Part shown: in pieces, positions 1 through 9,069 of the stretch
How the letters are laid out: each line of letters opens with the position of its first letter
How positions within the stretch are numbered: position 1 is the stretch's first letter
DNA from: DATFJT01 sp965230755
Lineage (GTDB): Bacteria > Bacteroidota > Bacteroidia > Chitinophagales > Saprospiraceae
Length of the DNA: 64,000 nucleotides
NCBI GenBank assembly: GCA_965230755.1
Contig: CBDDLT010000021.1
Location: 124,001 to 188,000 of the forward strand
Direction of reading: 5' to 3'
The notes under the pieces: generated by a model
Seen by the model: only the letters and a program-made list of their open reading frames with translations
The model's database searches: none
Told to the model about the DNA's origin: nothing
Translations under genes and position numbers: made by a program

Positions 1-1
1 G

Positions 2-1978
2 AGACGGGAGTTTGGCGAAAGCCTTCTTTTAGAATCAGGTTCTATACATACATTGACAGTTGAATCTGATGAAAATCCGGATTGCTATACCCAGATTACT
101 TTACCCTGGGTGGATTGCTCCGAATCAGGAAACGATTGTGAAGACTGCGAAATATGGGACCTAATCGCCGAGGCTGGCGAACCCAACGATGACTGCGAAT
201 TCTATATTGACATTGATTTTAATGCAGAAAACACCTGTTCCGATACTTTCATTGTTTTTGTCAACGGAGAGGATTATTGTTGTTGGGTCCATGGAGAGGA
301 TTTTTATACCATTGGCCCTTTTAACACAGAAACCGAAGTTTTAAGAATTCAAGTCGTGGATTTCGAAAACCCCGAATGTGAATCTGAAGTATTTGAACTC
401 GTATCTCCTGACTGCGAAGACGAGGGCTGCGATGGCTGTGAAATTTGGGATTTGTACGGAGAAGCGACTGAACCTGACGAAGATTGCAACTATTATATTG
501 AATTTGACTTCGAATACGCCAATGTCTGCTCTGATACTTTCATTACCAGAATCAATGGTGTCGCAGATTGTTGTAGACTATATGATGAAAATGGATATCG
601 AGTAGGGCCATTTAATACAGAAGATGGACCAGTTGAAATCCTTGTTTGGGATTTTGAAAACAGGGACTGTCATTCTAGAGAGGTGCTCATCGATGTACCA
701 GATTGCATGCAATTGCAATGCGAGAATTTTGAAGATGTTGAGGAAATTGATTCTGTATTCTTCTCTTCTTCAGGAATAGTGTTTTATGGGAGATACGGTT
801 GTGAACATGGAGCATTGGATGACATTGGAATTTATGAAAATAACAATGGCTTAAGAACGACATTGGAGCAGAATTATCTTTTCTTCGGTACTTTCGAAAT
901 GGATTTTACTCAGATTAGTAACCCTGTTACAGAAGTTAGCTTCGCCTATAGTGCAGAAGCCCGGGACTTTTACATTAGCATCAATGGTGCTCCTACTGTA
1001 GAGATAGTTTTGGATCAAAACAATCCTACCGTGATTAATTCTTTTCCAGGTTATGAAGTTACCTTCGATCGTTGGATAAATGGCTATGCCACTATCAAAG
1101 GTCCTGCGATTGAATCAATTTTATTATGTGGTTCGGAATCAGGTATTGATAATGTGTGTTATGAAACGGAATGTTCTGATTGCAGGATTTTCGAATTTAT
1201 CGCTGAGGCCGGAGAACCAAACGAAGATTGCTTCTTCGATATTGATTTTGCGTTTGACTATGAAAACCGCTGTTCGGATACCTTTTATGTTGAGATAGAT
1301 GGTGATTTGGTTTATGGTTCGGTTGATTGGGATGAAAACTTCTATACTATTCCCAATTTTTATACAGAAAAAGAAGAGATTGAATTAACTATTTACGACT
1401 TCGGCAATCCGGAATGTTCTCAGACCTTCGTTCTAGAAACGCCTGATTGCGCAGATAGCGAAGATTGTAAAATGTATGACTTAGAAGTCGTAGTAGGTGA
1501 TGTCGTTTCTGATTCCACATACTATATCACGATTGATTTTGAACATTCCAATACAAATCCGGCTGGTTTTGACCTATACTGGGATCATACTTTTTATGGA
1601 TTCTATGATTATAACGATCTGCCATTAACCATACTGGTTACAACAAGAGGATTAGAATGGGAGTATATCAGAGTTTCAGACAACGACAATCCGGATTGTT
1701 TCGACGAAGCGGAATTTAAGTCACCGGTTTGGACAGAACTCATCGAGATAGATTTCGACGAAATGATTGAGTTAAATGATTCTTCCATCAAAATAATCAG
1801 TGAAGATGTTGATAGAATAGAATGTTATGATGTACTAGGTCGTAAGTACGGTGAGATCAATCAAAAAGGAGAGAAATTTGACTTCGAACAAAATCGACTC
1901 AAAACCGGAGTATATTATTTTAAATTGACAGATAGGGAAGGGAATATCGCTGGATTAGCAGTTCCATTTATCCGTTAG
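2..1978 (+). CDS. Secreted Cys-rich repeat protein with T9SS type A-like sorting tail (5'-partial)
   Basis: The frame is open to the left edge, so the true start lies outside the window; the first in-frame start-like codon is a TTG at 53, but repeat-like sequence continues upstream of it. The visible protein has two diverged repeats of about 95 residues beginning CEDCEIWDL and CDGCEIWDL, then an inserted non-repeat domain of about 150 residues (around 710-1170) ending in IDNVCYE. A third repeat (CSDCRIFEF) and a diverged Cys-poor one (CKMYDLEVVVG) follow. The last 75 residues look like a T9SS sorting domain (CYDVLGRK, then TGVYYFKLTD). I infer export to the cell surface. The next gene is a paralogue with the same C-terminal layout. 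Function unknown; I recognise no named repeat family. Confidence 0.85.
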   Translation, partial: RREFGESLLLESGSIHTLTVESDENPDCYTQITLPWVDCSESGNDCEDCEIWDLIAEAGEPNDDCEFYIDIDFNAENTCSDTFIVFVNGEDYCCWVHGEDFYTIGPFNTETEVLRIQVVDFENPECESEVFELVSPDCEDEGCDGCEIWDLYGEATEPDEDCNYYIEFDFEYANVCSDTFITRINGVADCCRLYDENGYRVGPFNTEDGPVEILVWDFENRDCHSREVLIDVPDCMQLQCENFEDVEEIDSVFFSSSGIVFYGRYGCEHGALDDIGIYENNNGLRTTLEQNYLFFGTFEMDFTQISNPVTEVSFAYSAEARDFYISINGAPTVEIVLDQNNPTVINSFPGYEVTFDRWINGYATIKGPAIESILLCGSESGIDNVCYETECSDCRIFEFIAEAGEPNEDCFFDIDFAFDYENRCSDTFYVEIDGDLVYGSVDWDENFYTIPNFYTEKEEIELTIYDFGNPECSQTFVLETPDCADSEDCKMYDLEVVVGDVVSDSTYYITIDFEHSNTNPAGFDLYWDHTFYGFYDYNDLPLTILVTTRGLEWEYIRVSDNDNPDCFDEAEFKSPVWTELIEIDFDEMIELNDSSIKIISEDVDRIECYDVLGRKYGEINQKGEKFDFEQNRLKTGVYYFKLTDREGNIAGLAVPFIR

Positions 1979-2008
1979 TAAAGAATTACAATCAATTACT
2001 TTATCCAA

Positions 2009-2040
2009 GAGGCTTTCTTGTTCGGAAAGCCTCTTTTTCC
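2009..2040 (+). terminator. Rho-independent terminator
   Basis: An 8-bp perfect stem GAGGCTTT/AAAGCCTC with a 9-nt loop is followed by TTTTT, 30 bp after the stop of the first repeat protein gene. Confidence 0.85.
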
Positions 2041-2210
2041 TTTATATTAGAATTAACTTCCTTGTTCTATTTCAAATCACAAAAACGAGCTTTATTCGAA
2101 ATAAATAAACACGCAAGGCCATAAAAACCAATTCTGCCAAGGCCAAAGTGGCATTACATAAAATAAATACTAAAGAAAACGATAAATATTCACTATTTTT
2201 TGCAGCATTA

Positions 2211-2241
2211 TTGACCGTTGTTCTTTTATGTGATAAATTTT
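2211..2241 (+). promoter_or_regulatory. Possible Bacteroidota-type promoter
   Basis: TTG at 2211, a 20-nt spacer and TAAATTTT at 2234 resemble the TTTG-N19..21-TAnnTTTG consensus with one mismatch in the -7 box. It lies 22 bp before the ATG at 2264 and after the terminator of the preceding gene. Motif match only. Confidence 0.3.
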
Positions 2242-2263
2242 ACTAACCATTAACGTTGTAGTT

Positions 2264-5200
2264 ATGAAAAATCTCATTGTACTAGTTACTTTGTTTCTTA
2301 GTTTTTCAGGTACCACACATACAACGAATAATATTCAATTTTTAGATTCTTTCAAGAGTAGCAACATCAATGGATTCATTGATGAGAATAAAATTGATGG
2401 TCCTGGCCTGTATTGGATGAACAGGAACTTATCCATCATTGAGCTAAACTGTGATGATTGTGAAATATGGGATCTGTTTGCCGAAGCTCATGAACCTGAT
2501 GACAATTGCGAATTCTTAGTTGACATAGAGTTTAATGCGGAAAACACCTGCTCAGACTCTTTTTATGTGCTTGTCAATGGAGATGAACATTGTTGTTGGG
2601 AATATGGCGAAGACTACTATACCATAGGGCCTTTCCATACCGATGAAGGCGTGCTAGAAATCACCGTAGTTGATCTCGAAAACGATGATTGCAGATCTGA
2701 AGTTTTCGAATTAGAAGCTCCTGAATGCGATAACTGCGATGACTGTGAGATTTGGGATTTACTTGCCGAAGCCCATGAACCAGATGACAATTGTGAATTC
2801 TTAGTTGACATAGAATTCAAGTCAGAAAATACTTGTTCGGATTCCTTTTATGTACTTGTGAATGGAGAAGAATATTGCTGTTGGGCATATGGAGAGGATT
2901 TTTATACCATTGGACCATTCCATACAGATGAAGGCGTATTAGAAATAACGGTAGTTGATCTCGAAAACGATGATTGCAGATCTGAAGTCTTCGAACTAGA
3001 AGCTCCTGAATGCGATAACTGCGATGACTGTGAGATTTGGGATTTATTCGCTGAAGCTCATCGACCAGATGATAATTGTGAGTTCTTAGTTGATATTGAG
3101 TTCAATGCAGAAAATACTTGTTCGGATTCCTTTTATGTACTTGTGAATGGAGAAGAATATTGCTGCTGGGAATATGGTGAAGATTTTTATACTATTGGAC
3201 CATTCCATACAGATGAAGGGGTATTAGAAATAACGGTAGTAGATCTCGAAAACGATAATTGTAGATCTGAAGTCTTCGAACTTGAGGCTCCTGAATGTGA
3301 GAACTGCGATGACTGTGAGATTTGGGATTTGTTCGTAGAGGCTCATGAACCGGATGACAATTGCGAGTTCTTTGTGGATATTGAATTTAGAGCAGAAAAT
3401 ACTTGTTCAGACTCTTTTTATGTCTTAGTGAATGGAGAAGAGTACTGTTGTTGGGAATACGGCGAAGACTTTTATACCATTGGCCCTTTTCATACTGATG
3501 AAGGTGTGCTGGAAATTACGGTTGTTGATCTAGAAAATGATGATTGCAGATCCAATGTTTTTGCCCTACAGGCTCCGGAATGTGAAAGCAGTTGCGATGA
3601 TTGTGAAATACGGGATTTGTTTGCTGAAGCTCATGAACCTGATGACAACTGCGAGTTTTTTGTTGATATCGAATTCAGAGCAGAAAATACCTGTTCGGAC
3701 TCTTTCTATGTCCTTGTAAATGGAGATGAATATTGTTGCTGGGCTTATGGTGAGGATTTCTATACCATAGGACCTTTCCATACCGATGATGGCGTACTTG
3801 AAATTACCGTTGTGGATCTCGAAAATGATGATTGTCGATCCGAAGTCTTCGAATTAGAAGCACCTGAATGTGACAACTGTGATGACTGTGAGATATGGGA
3901 TTTACTCGCGGAAGCCCATGATCCAGACGATAACTGTGAATTCTACGTCGATATTGAATTCAATGCAGAGAACACCTGTTCAGACTCTTTTTATGTACTT
4001 GTAAATGGAGATGAGTATTGTTGCTGGGCATATGGTGAAGATTTTTATACTATCGGGCCTTTCCATACTGATGATGGCGTACTTGAAATTACGGTTGTGG
4101 ATCTCGAGAACGACGATTGTCGATCTGAAGAGTTCAGATTAGAAGCACCGGATTGTGAGACGGACAATTGTGATGATTGTGAGATTTGGGATTTATTCGC
4201 TGAAGCCCATGAACCAGATGATAACTGTGAATTCTACGTCGATATCGAATTCAATGCAGAGAACACCTGTTCAGACTCTTTCTATGTCCTTATAAATGGA
4301 GAAGAATATTGTTGCTGGGCTTATGGTGAGGACTTCTATACCATTGGACCTTTCCATACTGATGAGGGTGTCCTGGAAATTACGGTTGTGGATCTTGAAA
4401 ACGACGATTGTCGATCTGAAGAGTTCAGATTAGAAGCTCCGGATTGTGAGATTGACAATTGCGATGATTGTGAAATATGGGATTTGTTCTCTGAAGCCCA
4501 TGAACCAGATGATAACTGTGAATTCTACGTCGATATTGAATTCAAAGCAGAAAACACCTGTTCAGACTCTTTCTATGTCCTTGTAAATGGAGAAGAATAT
4601 TGTTGCTGGGCTTATGGTGAGGACTTCTATACCATTGGGCCTTTCCATACTGACGAAGGTGTCCTAGAAATTACCGTTGTAGATCTCGAAATCGACGATT
4701 GTCGATCCGAAGAGTTTAGATTAGAAGCTCCGGATTGTGAGACAGGCAATTGCGATGATTGTGAAATATGGGATTTAATCGCTGAAGCTCATGAACCGGA
4801 CGATAACTGTGAATTCTACGTTGACATCGAATTCAAAGCGGAGAATACCTGTTCAGACTCTTTCTATGTCCTTGTAAATGGAGAAGAGTACTGCTGCTGG
4901 GCCTATGGTGAGGATTTTTATACTATTGGGCCTTTCCATACGGATGAGGGTGTCCTGGAGATTACAGTTGTGGATCTTGAAAATGACGATTGTCGATCTG
5001 AAGAATTTAGACTTGAAGCTCCCGAATGTGAAGCCGGCATATGCAATATTTGGGATCTCGATGTAGTAGTTGGTGAGATTATTTCAGATTCCAGTTATTA
5101 CATTGGCATAGACTTCAAGTATATCAACACTGAATCGGAAGGTTTCAATCTATATTGGAATCATTCCTTTTACGGATTTTACAGTTACACTGAGCTGGTT

Positions 5201-5554
5201 TTGAGCATTCCTGTAGTGACTGGTGGATCAGAATGGGAACACCTCAGAGTTTCAGACCATGGAAATCCAGATTGCTTTGATGAGATTGAATTTAGATCTC
5301 CTGTTTGGACTTCATTGTACGAAATTGAAGTCGAACAATTGATAGAGCTAAGTAATTCATCGATAAAGATCATTAGTGATCAAGTGCGTAAGGTCGAATG
5401 TTACGATGTCCTAGGAAGGAAACATGGCGAAATTAGAGAAAGGGAAGACAGTTTTAACTTCGAACAAAGCATTCTCAATTCCGGAGTCTATTATTTTAGA
5501 ATAACAGACCTTAATGGAAATAAGCTTGCAGTTCCCCTTTCCATTATCAAGTAG
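2264..5554 (+). CDS. Secreted protein of nine near-identical Cys-rich repeats with T9SS tail
   Basis: 1096 residues starting at ATG 2264. The N-terminus MKNLIVLVTLFLSFSG is a signal peptide. After about 60 residues come nine tandem repeats of 95-97 residues, each opening CDDCEIWDL and carrying the blocks PDDNCEF, AENTCSDSFYVL, EYCCW, GEDFYTIGPFHTD and VVDLEND. Each repeat has eight Cys (CxxC, C, C, CC, C, C), so four disulfides or metal binding are possible. A tenth, Cys-poor repeat (NIWDLDVVVG) precedes a T9SS type A-like tail (CYDVLGRKHG, NSGVYYFRITD). The composition is strongly acidic. The product is inferred to be a surface or extracellular structural or adhesive protein. It is a paralogue of the preceding gene and shares its tenth-repeat/tail layout. 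Function unknown. Confidence 0.9.
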   Translation: MKNLIVLVTLFLSFSGTTHTTNNIQFLDSFKSSNINGFIDENKIDGPGLYWMNRNLSIIELNCDDCEIWDLFAEAHEPDDNCEFLVDIEFNAENTCSDSFYVLVNGDEHCCWEYGEDYYTIGPFHTDEGVLEITVVDLENDDCRSEVFELEAPECDNCDDCEIWDLLAEAHEPDDNCEFLVDIEFKSENTCSDSFYVLVNGEEYCCWAYGEDFYTIGPFHTDEGVLEITVVDLENDDCRSEVFELEAPECDNCDDCEIWDLFAEAHRPDDNCEFLVDIEFNAENTCSDSFYVLVNGEEYCCWEYGEDFYTIGPFHTDEGVLEITVVDLENDNCRSEVFELEAPECENCDDCEIWDLFVEAHEPDDNCEFFVDIEFRAENTCSDSFYVLVNGEEYCCWEYGEDFYTIGPFHTDEGVLEITVVDLENDDCRSNVFALQAPECESSCDDCEIRDLFAEAHEPDDNCEFFVDIEFRAENTCSDSFYVLVNGDEYCCWAYGEDFYTIGPFHTDDGVLEITVVDLENDDCRSEVFELEAPECDNCDDCEIWDLLAEAHDPDDNCEFYVDIEFNAENTCSDSFYVLVNGDEYCCWAYGEDFYTIGPFHTDDGVLEITVVDLENDDCRSEEFRLEAPDCETDNCDDCEIWDLFAEAHEPDDNCEFYVDIEFNAENTCSDSFYVLINGEEYCCWAYGEDFYTIGPFHTDEGVLEITVVDLENDDCRSEEFRLEAPDCEIDNCDDCEIWDLFSEAHEPDDNCEFYVDIEFKAENTCSDSFYVLVNGEEYCCWAYGEDFYTIGPFHTDEGVLEITVVDLEIDDCRSEEFRLEAPDCETGNCDDCEIWDLIAEAHEPDDNCEFYVDIEFKAENTCSDSFYVLVNGEEYCCWAYGEDFYTIGPFHTDEGVLEITVVDLENDDCRSEEFRLEAPECEAGICNIWDLDVVVGEIISDSSYYIGIDFKYINTESEGFNLYWNHSFYGFYSYTELVLSIPVVTGGSEWEHLRVSDHGNPDCFDEIEFRSPVWTSLYEIEVEQLIELSNSSIKIISDQVRKVECYDVLGRKHGEIREREDSFNFEQSILNSGVYYFRITDLNGNKLAVPLSIIK
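2447..5036 (+). repeat. Nine tandem in-frame repeats of 285-291 bp
   Basis: Unit starts are at about 2447, 2732, 3017, 3302, 3590, 3875, 4166, 4457 and 4748. The period is 285 bp (288 once) for the first units and 291 bp for units 6 to 8. Units keep the reading frame and are very similar at DNA level. Units 1 to 5 end in a VFELEAPEC-like block and units 6 to 9 in EEFRLEAPDC or EEFRLEAPEC, so the array has two sub-families. Confidence 0.95.
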
Positions 5555-5586
5555 GCAGGAATTATATAGCATTCTTAGTATATAAT

Positions 5587-5617
5587 GGGCTCCCGAGATG
5601 GAGCCCTCTTTTTTATT
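5587..5617 (+). terminator. Rho-independent terminator
   Basis: A perfect 7-bp stem GGGCTCC/GGAGCCC with loop CGAGAT is followed by TCTTTTTTA, 32 bp after the stop of the nine-repeat gene. Confidence 0.9.
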
Positions 5618-5693
5618 TGTGCATTGAGGGCAAAATCTTTTTTAAATCAATCCAATTTTAGCTAATATTGCCTTCTCTAAATTCTCAATATAT

Positions 5694-6899
5694 ATGAACA
5701 TTCACGAATATCAAGGTAAAGCATTACTTAAAAAATACGGAGTAAGAATCCAAGAAGGAATAGTGGCTTCAACAGTAGATGAAGCTGTTGACGCTTATAG
5801 TAAAATAAACGAAGAATTCGGATCTCAATTTGCCATTGTCAAAGCACAAATTCATGCAGGTGGACGAGGTAAAGGCGGTGGAGTTAAACTGGCCAAGAAT
5901 TTAGATGAACTTAAAGAACATGCTGGTAGTATATTGGGCATGATGCTCAAGACTCCTCAGACACCAGGTGGTATGGATGGCGAAGGAAAGTTAGTACAAA
6001 AAGTGCTTATTGCCGAGGATGCTTATGCACCTGATTTTGATCAGTGCAATGAGTTCTACTTCTCGATCTTAATGGATCGGGCTAAGAAGTGCAATGTAAT
6101 TATATATTCGACAGAAGGTGGAATGGATATAGAAGAGGTTGCAGAAAAGACTCCTCATCTAGTACATAAAGAATATATCCATCCTCATTTGGGTCTTCAA
6201 GGTTTTCAAGCCAGAAAAATAGCCTTCAATCTCGGTTTGAGTGGAACTGCATTCAAAAACATGACTAAGTTTGTGGCCAACTTATACAAAGCATTCATTG
6301 CTTCTGATGCTTCGCTATTCGAAATCAATCCATGCATGCACAATGGAGCGACGGATGAGATTATTGCTGTTGACTGTAAAGTAAGCCTGGACGATAATGC
6401 TCTGTTCAGACATCCTGAACTCGCTGAATTGAGAGATACTTCTGAAGAGGATCCTACGGAAGTTGAAGCAAAATCCTATGGTCTTAATTATGTCAATTTG
6501 GACGGTAATGTTGGTTGTATGGTCAATGGAGCTGGATTGGCAATGGCAACAATGGATATCATCAAATTGTCAGGAGGTGAACCAGCCAACTTTCTTGATG
6601 TGGGAGGAACTGCGGATGCCGAAAGAGTAGAGCAAGCCTTTAAGATCATTATGAAAGATCCTAAGGTTAAAGCCATATTGATCAATATTTTCGGAGGAAT
6701 TGTAAGATGTGACCGCGTAGCGAATGGTGTTGTTGAGGCTTATAAGAATATGGGTAATATTAATATTCCTATTATCGTAAGACTTCAGGGAACCAATGCA
6801 GAGAAGGCAAAAGAGATAATTGATAACTCAGGTTTGGAAGTTCGTTCTGCTATATTACTAAAAGAAGCGGCGCAAAGAGTGAGTGAAGCATTGGCCTAG
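5694..6899 (+). CDS. sucC: Succinyl-CoA ligase (ADP-forming) subunit beta
   Basis: 401 residues, the usual length for SucC. Known role: with SucD it interconverts succinyl-CoA and succinate with phosphorylation of ADP or GDP in the TCA cycle. The sequence opens with the family signature MNIHEYQGKALLKKYGV and has the ATP-grasp loop GGRGKGGGVK, then the C-terminal ligase domain with NGAGLAMATMD and NIFGGIVRCD (phosphohistidine-contact region). sucD is not in this window, so the subunits are encoded apart. The ATG at 5694 is the only sensible start. A perfect 6-bp inverted repeat overlaps the stop codon but has no T-run. Confidence 0.97.
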   Translation: MNIHEYQGKALLKKYGVRIQEGIVASTVDEAVDAYSKINEEFGSQFAIVKAQIHAGGRGKGGGVKLAKNLDELKEHAGSILGMMLKTPQTPGGMDGEGKLVQKVLIAEDAYAPDFDQCNEFYFSILMDRAKKCNVIIYSTEGGMDIEEVAEKTPHLVHKEYIHPHLGLQGFQARKIAFNLGLSGTAFKNMTKFVANLYKAFIASDASLFEINPCMHNGATDEIIAVDCKVSLDDNALFRHPELAELRDTSEEDPTEVEAKSYGLNYVNLDGNVGCMVNGAGLAMATMDIIKLSGGEPANFLDVGGTADAERVEQAFKIIMKDPKVKAILINIFGGIVRCDRVANGVVEAYKNMGNINIPIIVRLQGTNAEKAKEIIDNSGLEVRSAILLKEAAQRVSEALA

Positions 6900-6963
6900 T
6901 CTTATATAGACTACTACGCTTGTCATTATATATATTATCAACCCACCCTGCCCTTAGCTTGCT

Positions 6964-8202
6964 ATGGAAGAAACAATTCGTTTATTTGAATTAAATCAGT
7001 ACATCCAGCAGGTCATAGAGCTAAATTTTGGTTCGGATCTTTGGGTCAGTTGTGAGTTTTCCAATATGAAATACTCACGAGGTCATTACTACGTCGATCT
7101 CGTTGACAAAGATGATTACTCCGATAAGATCATTTCAAAAATGCAGGCGGTAATCTGGAAGACCAATGTGCAATACATTGAAGATACACGGAATTTAAGT
7201 CTTCAAGATCTAGCAGGAACGGGGCTCGAAGTCAGGGTTAAAGTGCATGTAGAATTCCATCCGATCTATGGTCTTAAATTAATGATCACTGATTTGGACC
7301 CGAATTATACCATCGGAAAACTGGAACTGCGCAGGAAGGAGACCTTACAACAATTGAAGCAAGAGGGTTTGATGGATCTCAACAAAGAGCTTCATTTACC
7401 CGAAGTTGTCCAGAATATTGCCGTTATCAGTTCTGAAAATGCTGCAGGATACAAAGACTTCATCAATGAGTTGGCCAATAATTCCTTTGGTTATTCTTAC
7501 AAGATAAAATTGTTTCAGGCGGCCTTACAAGGGGATTCACAGGTGGCTGAATTCTTAAAAGCGATTTCAACCATCGAAGGTTCTGGTCCATTTGACGCTT
7601 TAATCATAATTCGAGGAGGAGGGTCTAAATTAGACTTGGCCGGTTATGATGAGTACGAATTAGCGAAGAAAATTGCCCTATGTAAAATACCTGTTCTTAC
7701 AGGTATCGGGCACGAAATAGATCTATCAATAACAGATCTCGTTGGTTATAGGAATTTTAAAACTCCAACTGCTGTTGCAGGTTTTCTTATAGAGCGAAGT
7801 TTGTTTTTCGAAAACAAGTTGGCGCAAATTCTAAACGAGATTAAAGAAGGATCTCTACAAATTGTAAAATCCAAAGAATTGGATTTGCATAGCATTCATC
7901 AAAGCATTAAGGCTTTGGCAAATATGAATTTGGAGAGCTATCGGTATCAATGGAAAGAAATACTGGAAAAAACCTATATCAGGGCCAATCATATTATAGA
8001 TACAAGAAAAAATGCATTGGACAATTTGATACAATCCATTCGACTTAGTTCTCCTGAAGCGATTTTGAAATTAGGATATGCTTTAATAGAACAGAACAAT
8101 GAAAGAAAACAATCCATCAAGGCCATCAATAAGAAAGAGAGCTTGGCAATCAGAATGGCTGATGGCAAACTTGAAGTAAAAACAGTAAGTGACAATGGCT
8201 AA
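6964..8202 (+). CDS. xseA: Exodeoxyribonuclease VII large subunit
   Basis: 412 residues. Known role: catalytic subunit of ExoVII, which degrades single-stranded DNA to oligonucleotides. An N-terminal OB-fold domain (about residues 1-110) is followed by the catalytic region with RGGGSKLDL and GIGHEIDLSITDLV, then a helical stretch and a C-terminal GYALIE segment. The next gene is the small subunit, overlapping by 8 bp if it starts at ATG 8195; this indicates translational coupling. Confidence 0.96.
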   Translation: MEETIRLFELNQYIQQVIELNFGSDLWVSCEFSNMKYSRGHYYVDLVDKDDYSDKIISKMQAVIWKTNVQYIEDTRNLSLQDLAGTGLEVRVKVHVEFHPIYGLKLMITDLDPNYTIGKLELRRKETLQQLKQEGLMDLNKELHLPEVVQNIAVISSENAAGYKDFINELANNSFGYSYKIKLFQAALQGDSQVAEFLKAISTIEGSGPFDALIIIRGGGSKLDLAGYDEYELAKKIALCKIPVLTGIGHEIDLSITDLVGYRNFKTPTAVAGFLIERSLFFENKLAQILNEIKEGSLQIVKSKELDLHSIHQSIKALANMNLESYRYQWKEILEKTYIRANHIIDTRKNALDNLIQSIRLSSPEAILKLGYALIEQNNERKQSIKAINKKESLAIRMADGKLEVKTVSDNG

Positions 8203-8404
8203 AAAAACAAAACAGAATAAACCCACTTTTGATGAGCTTTTTGAACAGCTGAAAAGCAACTTAGAAAAACTTCAAGACAAAACAATTCCAATGGAAGATC
8301 TAGTGTCTATTGTCAAGGAATCTGAAGAAATATATCAACTCGCTAGTACCAAACTTCGATCAATAGAAGAAGGCCTCATTCAATCGGAAGAAAAGGGGAA
8401 ATAA
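8195..8404 (+). CDS. xseB: Exodeoxyribonuclease VII small subunit
   Basis: 69 residues from ATG 8195 (a GTG two codons upstream is possible but less likely). It has the XseB pattern FDELFEQLKSNLEKLQ...PMEDLVSIVKE, forming a helical hairpin that binds the large subunit. It overlaps the end of xseA by 8 bp in another frame and is followed directly by a terminator. Confidence 0.93.
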   Translation: MAKKTKQNKPTFDELFEQLKSNLEKLQDKTIPMEDLVSIVKESEEIYQLASTKLRSIEEGLIQSEEKGK

Positions 8405-8438
8405 AAAAAGCAAATCCGCATTTACGAATTTGCTTTTT
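8403..8438. terminator. Bidirectional Rho-independent terminator between xseB and the DUF1573 gene
   Basis: AAAAGCAAAT (8406-8415) pairs perfectly with ATTTGCTTTT (8428-8437). The A-run on the left and the T-run on the right let the hairpin work on both strands, which fits the convergent gene arrangement. Confidence 0.85.
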
Positions 8439-8463
8439 ATCAATACAATCTTACGATTGCTAA

Positions 8464-8988
8464 TTACTTTGCTGCCTCCTCTGCATCTGGATTAGGCTGA
8501 ACATCTGCTTTGATATTCAAATAAGTTTGTGGTGGCTCTGTGTTAGCAGTGATAGTAACTCTTTTAGTTTGCATACCTGGCTTCTTCTTAGAGTTAAATT
8601 CAACACTGATTTCACCTGTCTCACCTGGAGCGATAGGCTCTTTTGGCCATTGAGGCACAGTACATCCACAGCTTCCCTTTGCATTGCTGATAGTCAATGG
8701 CTCATCACCAGTATTCGTAAATTTGAATACGTGCTGTACTTTATCACCATCAGTAATTTTACCAAAGTCCCACTCAGTTTCCTCAAAACTCATAGTTGTA
8801 GATGGACCTTCAGGAACACTTTGCTGAGCAACTGTTTGAGCTGCATCATTAGCAGTTTGAGCTGCATCAGTTGCCGCCTCTGCTGTCTCTTCCGCAGCAT
8901 CTTCTGCTTTATTTCCATCAGAAGCACAAGAAAACAATCCAAGCATCAAAATGAATGATAGGAAATAAATTACATTAGAAAATTTCAT
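8464..8988 (-). CDS. DUF1573 family lipoprotein
   Basis: 174 residues. Signal peptide MKFSNVIYFLSFILMLGLFSC ends in a lipobox with Cys 21. A low-complexity Ala/Asp/Glu linker (about residues 25-60) is followed by one DUF1573 domain with the typical WDFGKI, FTNTGDEPL, GSCGCTVPQWP and PGETGEI motifs, an immunoglobulin-like fold common in Bacteroidota envelope proteins. Probably an envelope lipoprotein; its exact job is unknown. Transcribed alone, convergent with xseB. Confidence 0.9.
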   Translation of the reverse strand: MKFSNVIYFLSFILMLGLFSCASDGNKAEDAAEETAEAATDAAQTANDAAQTVAQQSVPEGPSTTMSFEETEWDFGKITDGDKVQHVFKFTNTGDEPLTISNAKGSCGCTVPQWPKEPIAPGETGEISVEFNSKKKPGMQTKRVTITANTEPPQTYLNIKADVQPNPDAEEAAK

Positions 8989-9028
8989 AATCTTTCGTTT
9001 TATTTTAAAATTACAATAATTGATAATG

Positions 9029-9036
9029 CAAATGTA
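9029..9036 (-). promoter_or_regulatory. Candidate -7 box for the DUF1573 lipoprotein gene
   Basis: On the minus strand this reads TACATTTG, an exact match to the Bacteroidota TAnnTTTG motif, 40 bp before the start codon. I see no good -33 TTTG at the right distance. Confidence 0.4.
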
Positions 9037-9069
9037 AGGTATTTCGCCATTTCAGCTGTTAATACCCGA

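Noticed and set aside
2447..5036. CRISPR array
   Set aside because: The repeats are 285-291 bp, in frame and coding, with no spacers or cas genes.
6897..6913. Perfect 6-bp inverted repeat TAGTCT/AGACTA overlapping the sucC stop
   Set aside because: No T-run follows and the stem is short and AT-rich; it is not convincing as a terminator.
8527..8958. 143-codon open frame antisense to the DUF1573 gene
   Set aside because: It is the mirror of a real lipoprotein gene with a clear lipobox and domain; the antisense product has no recognisable features.
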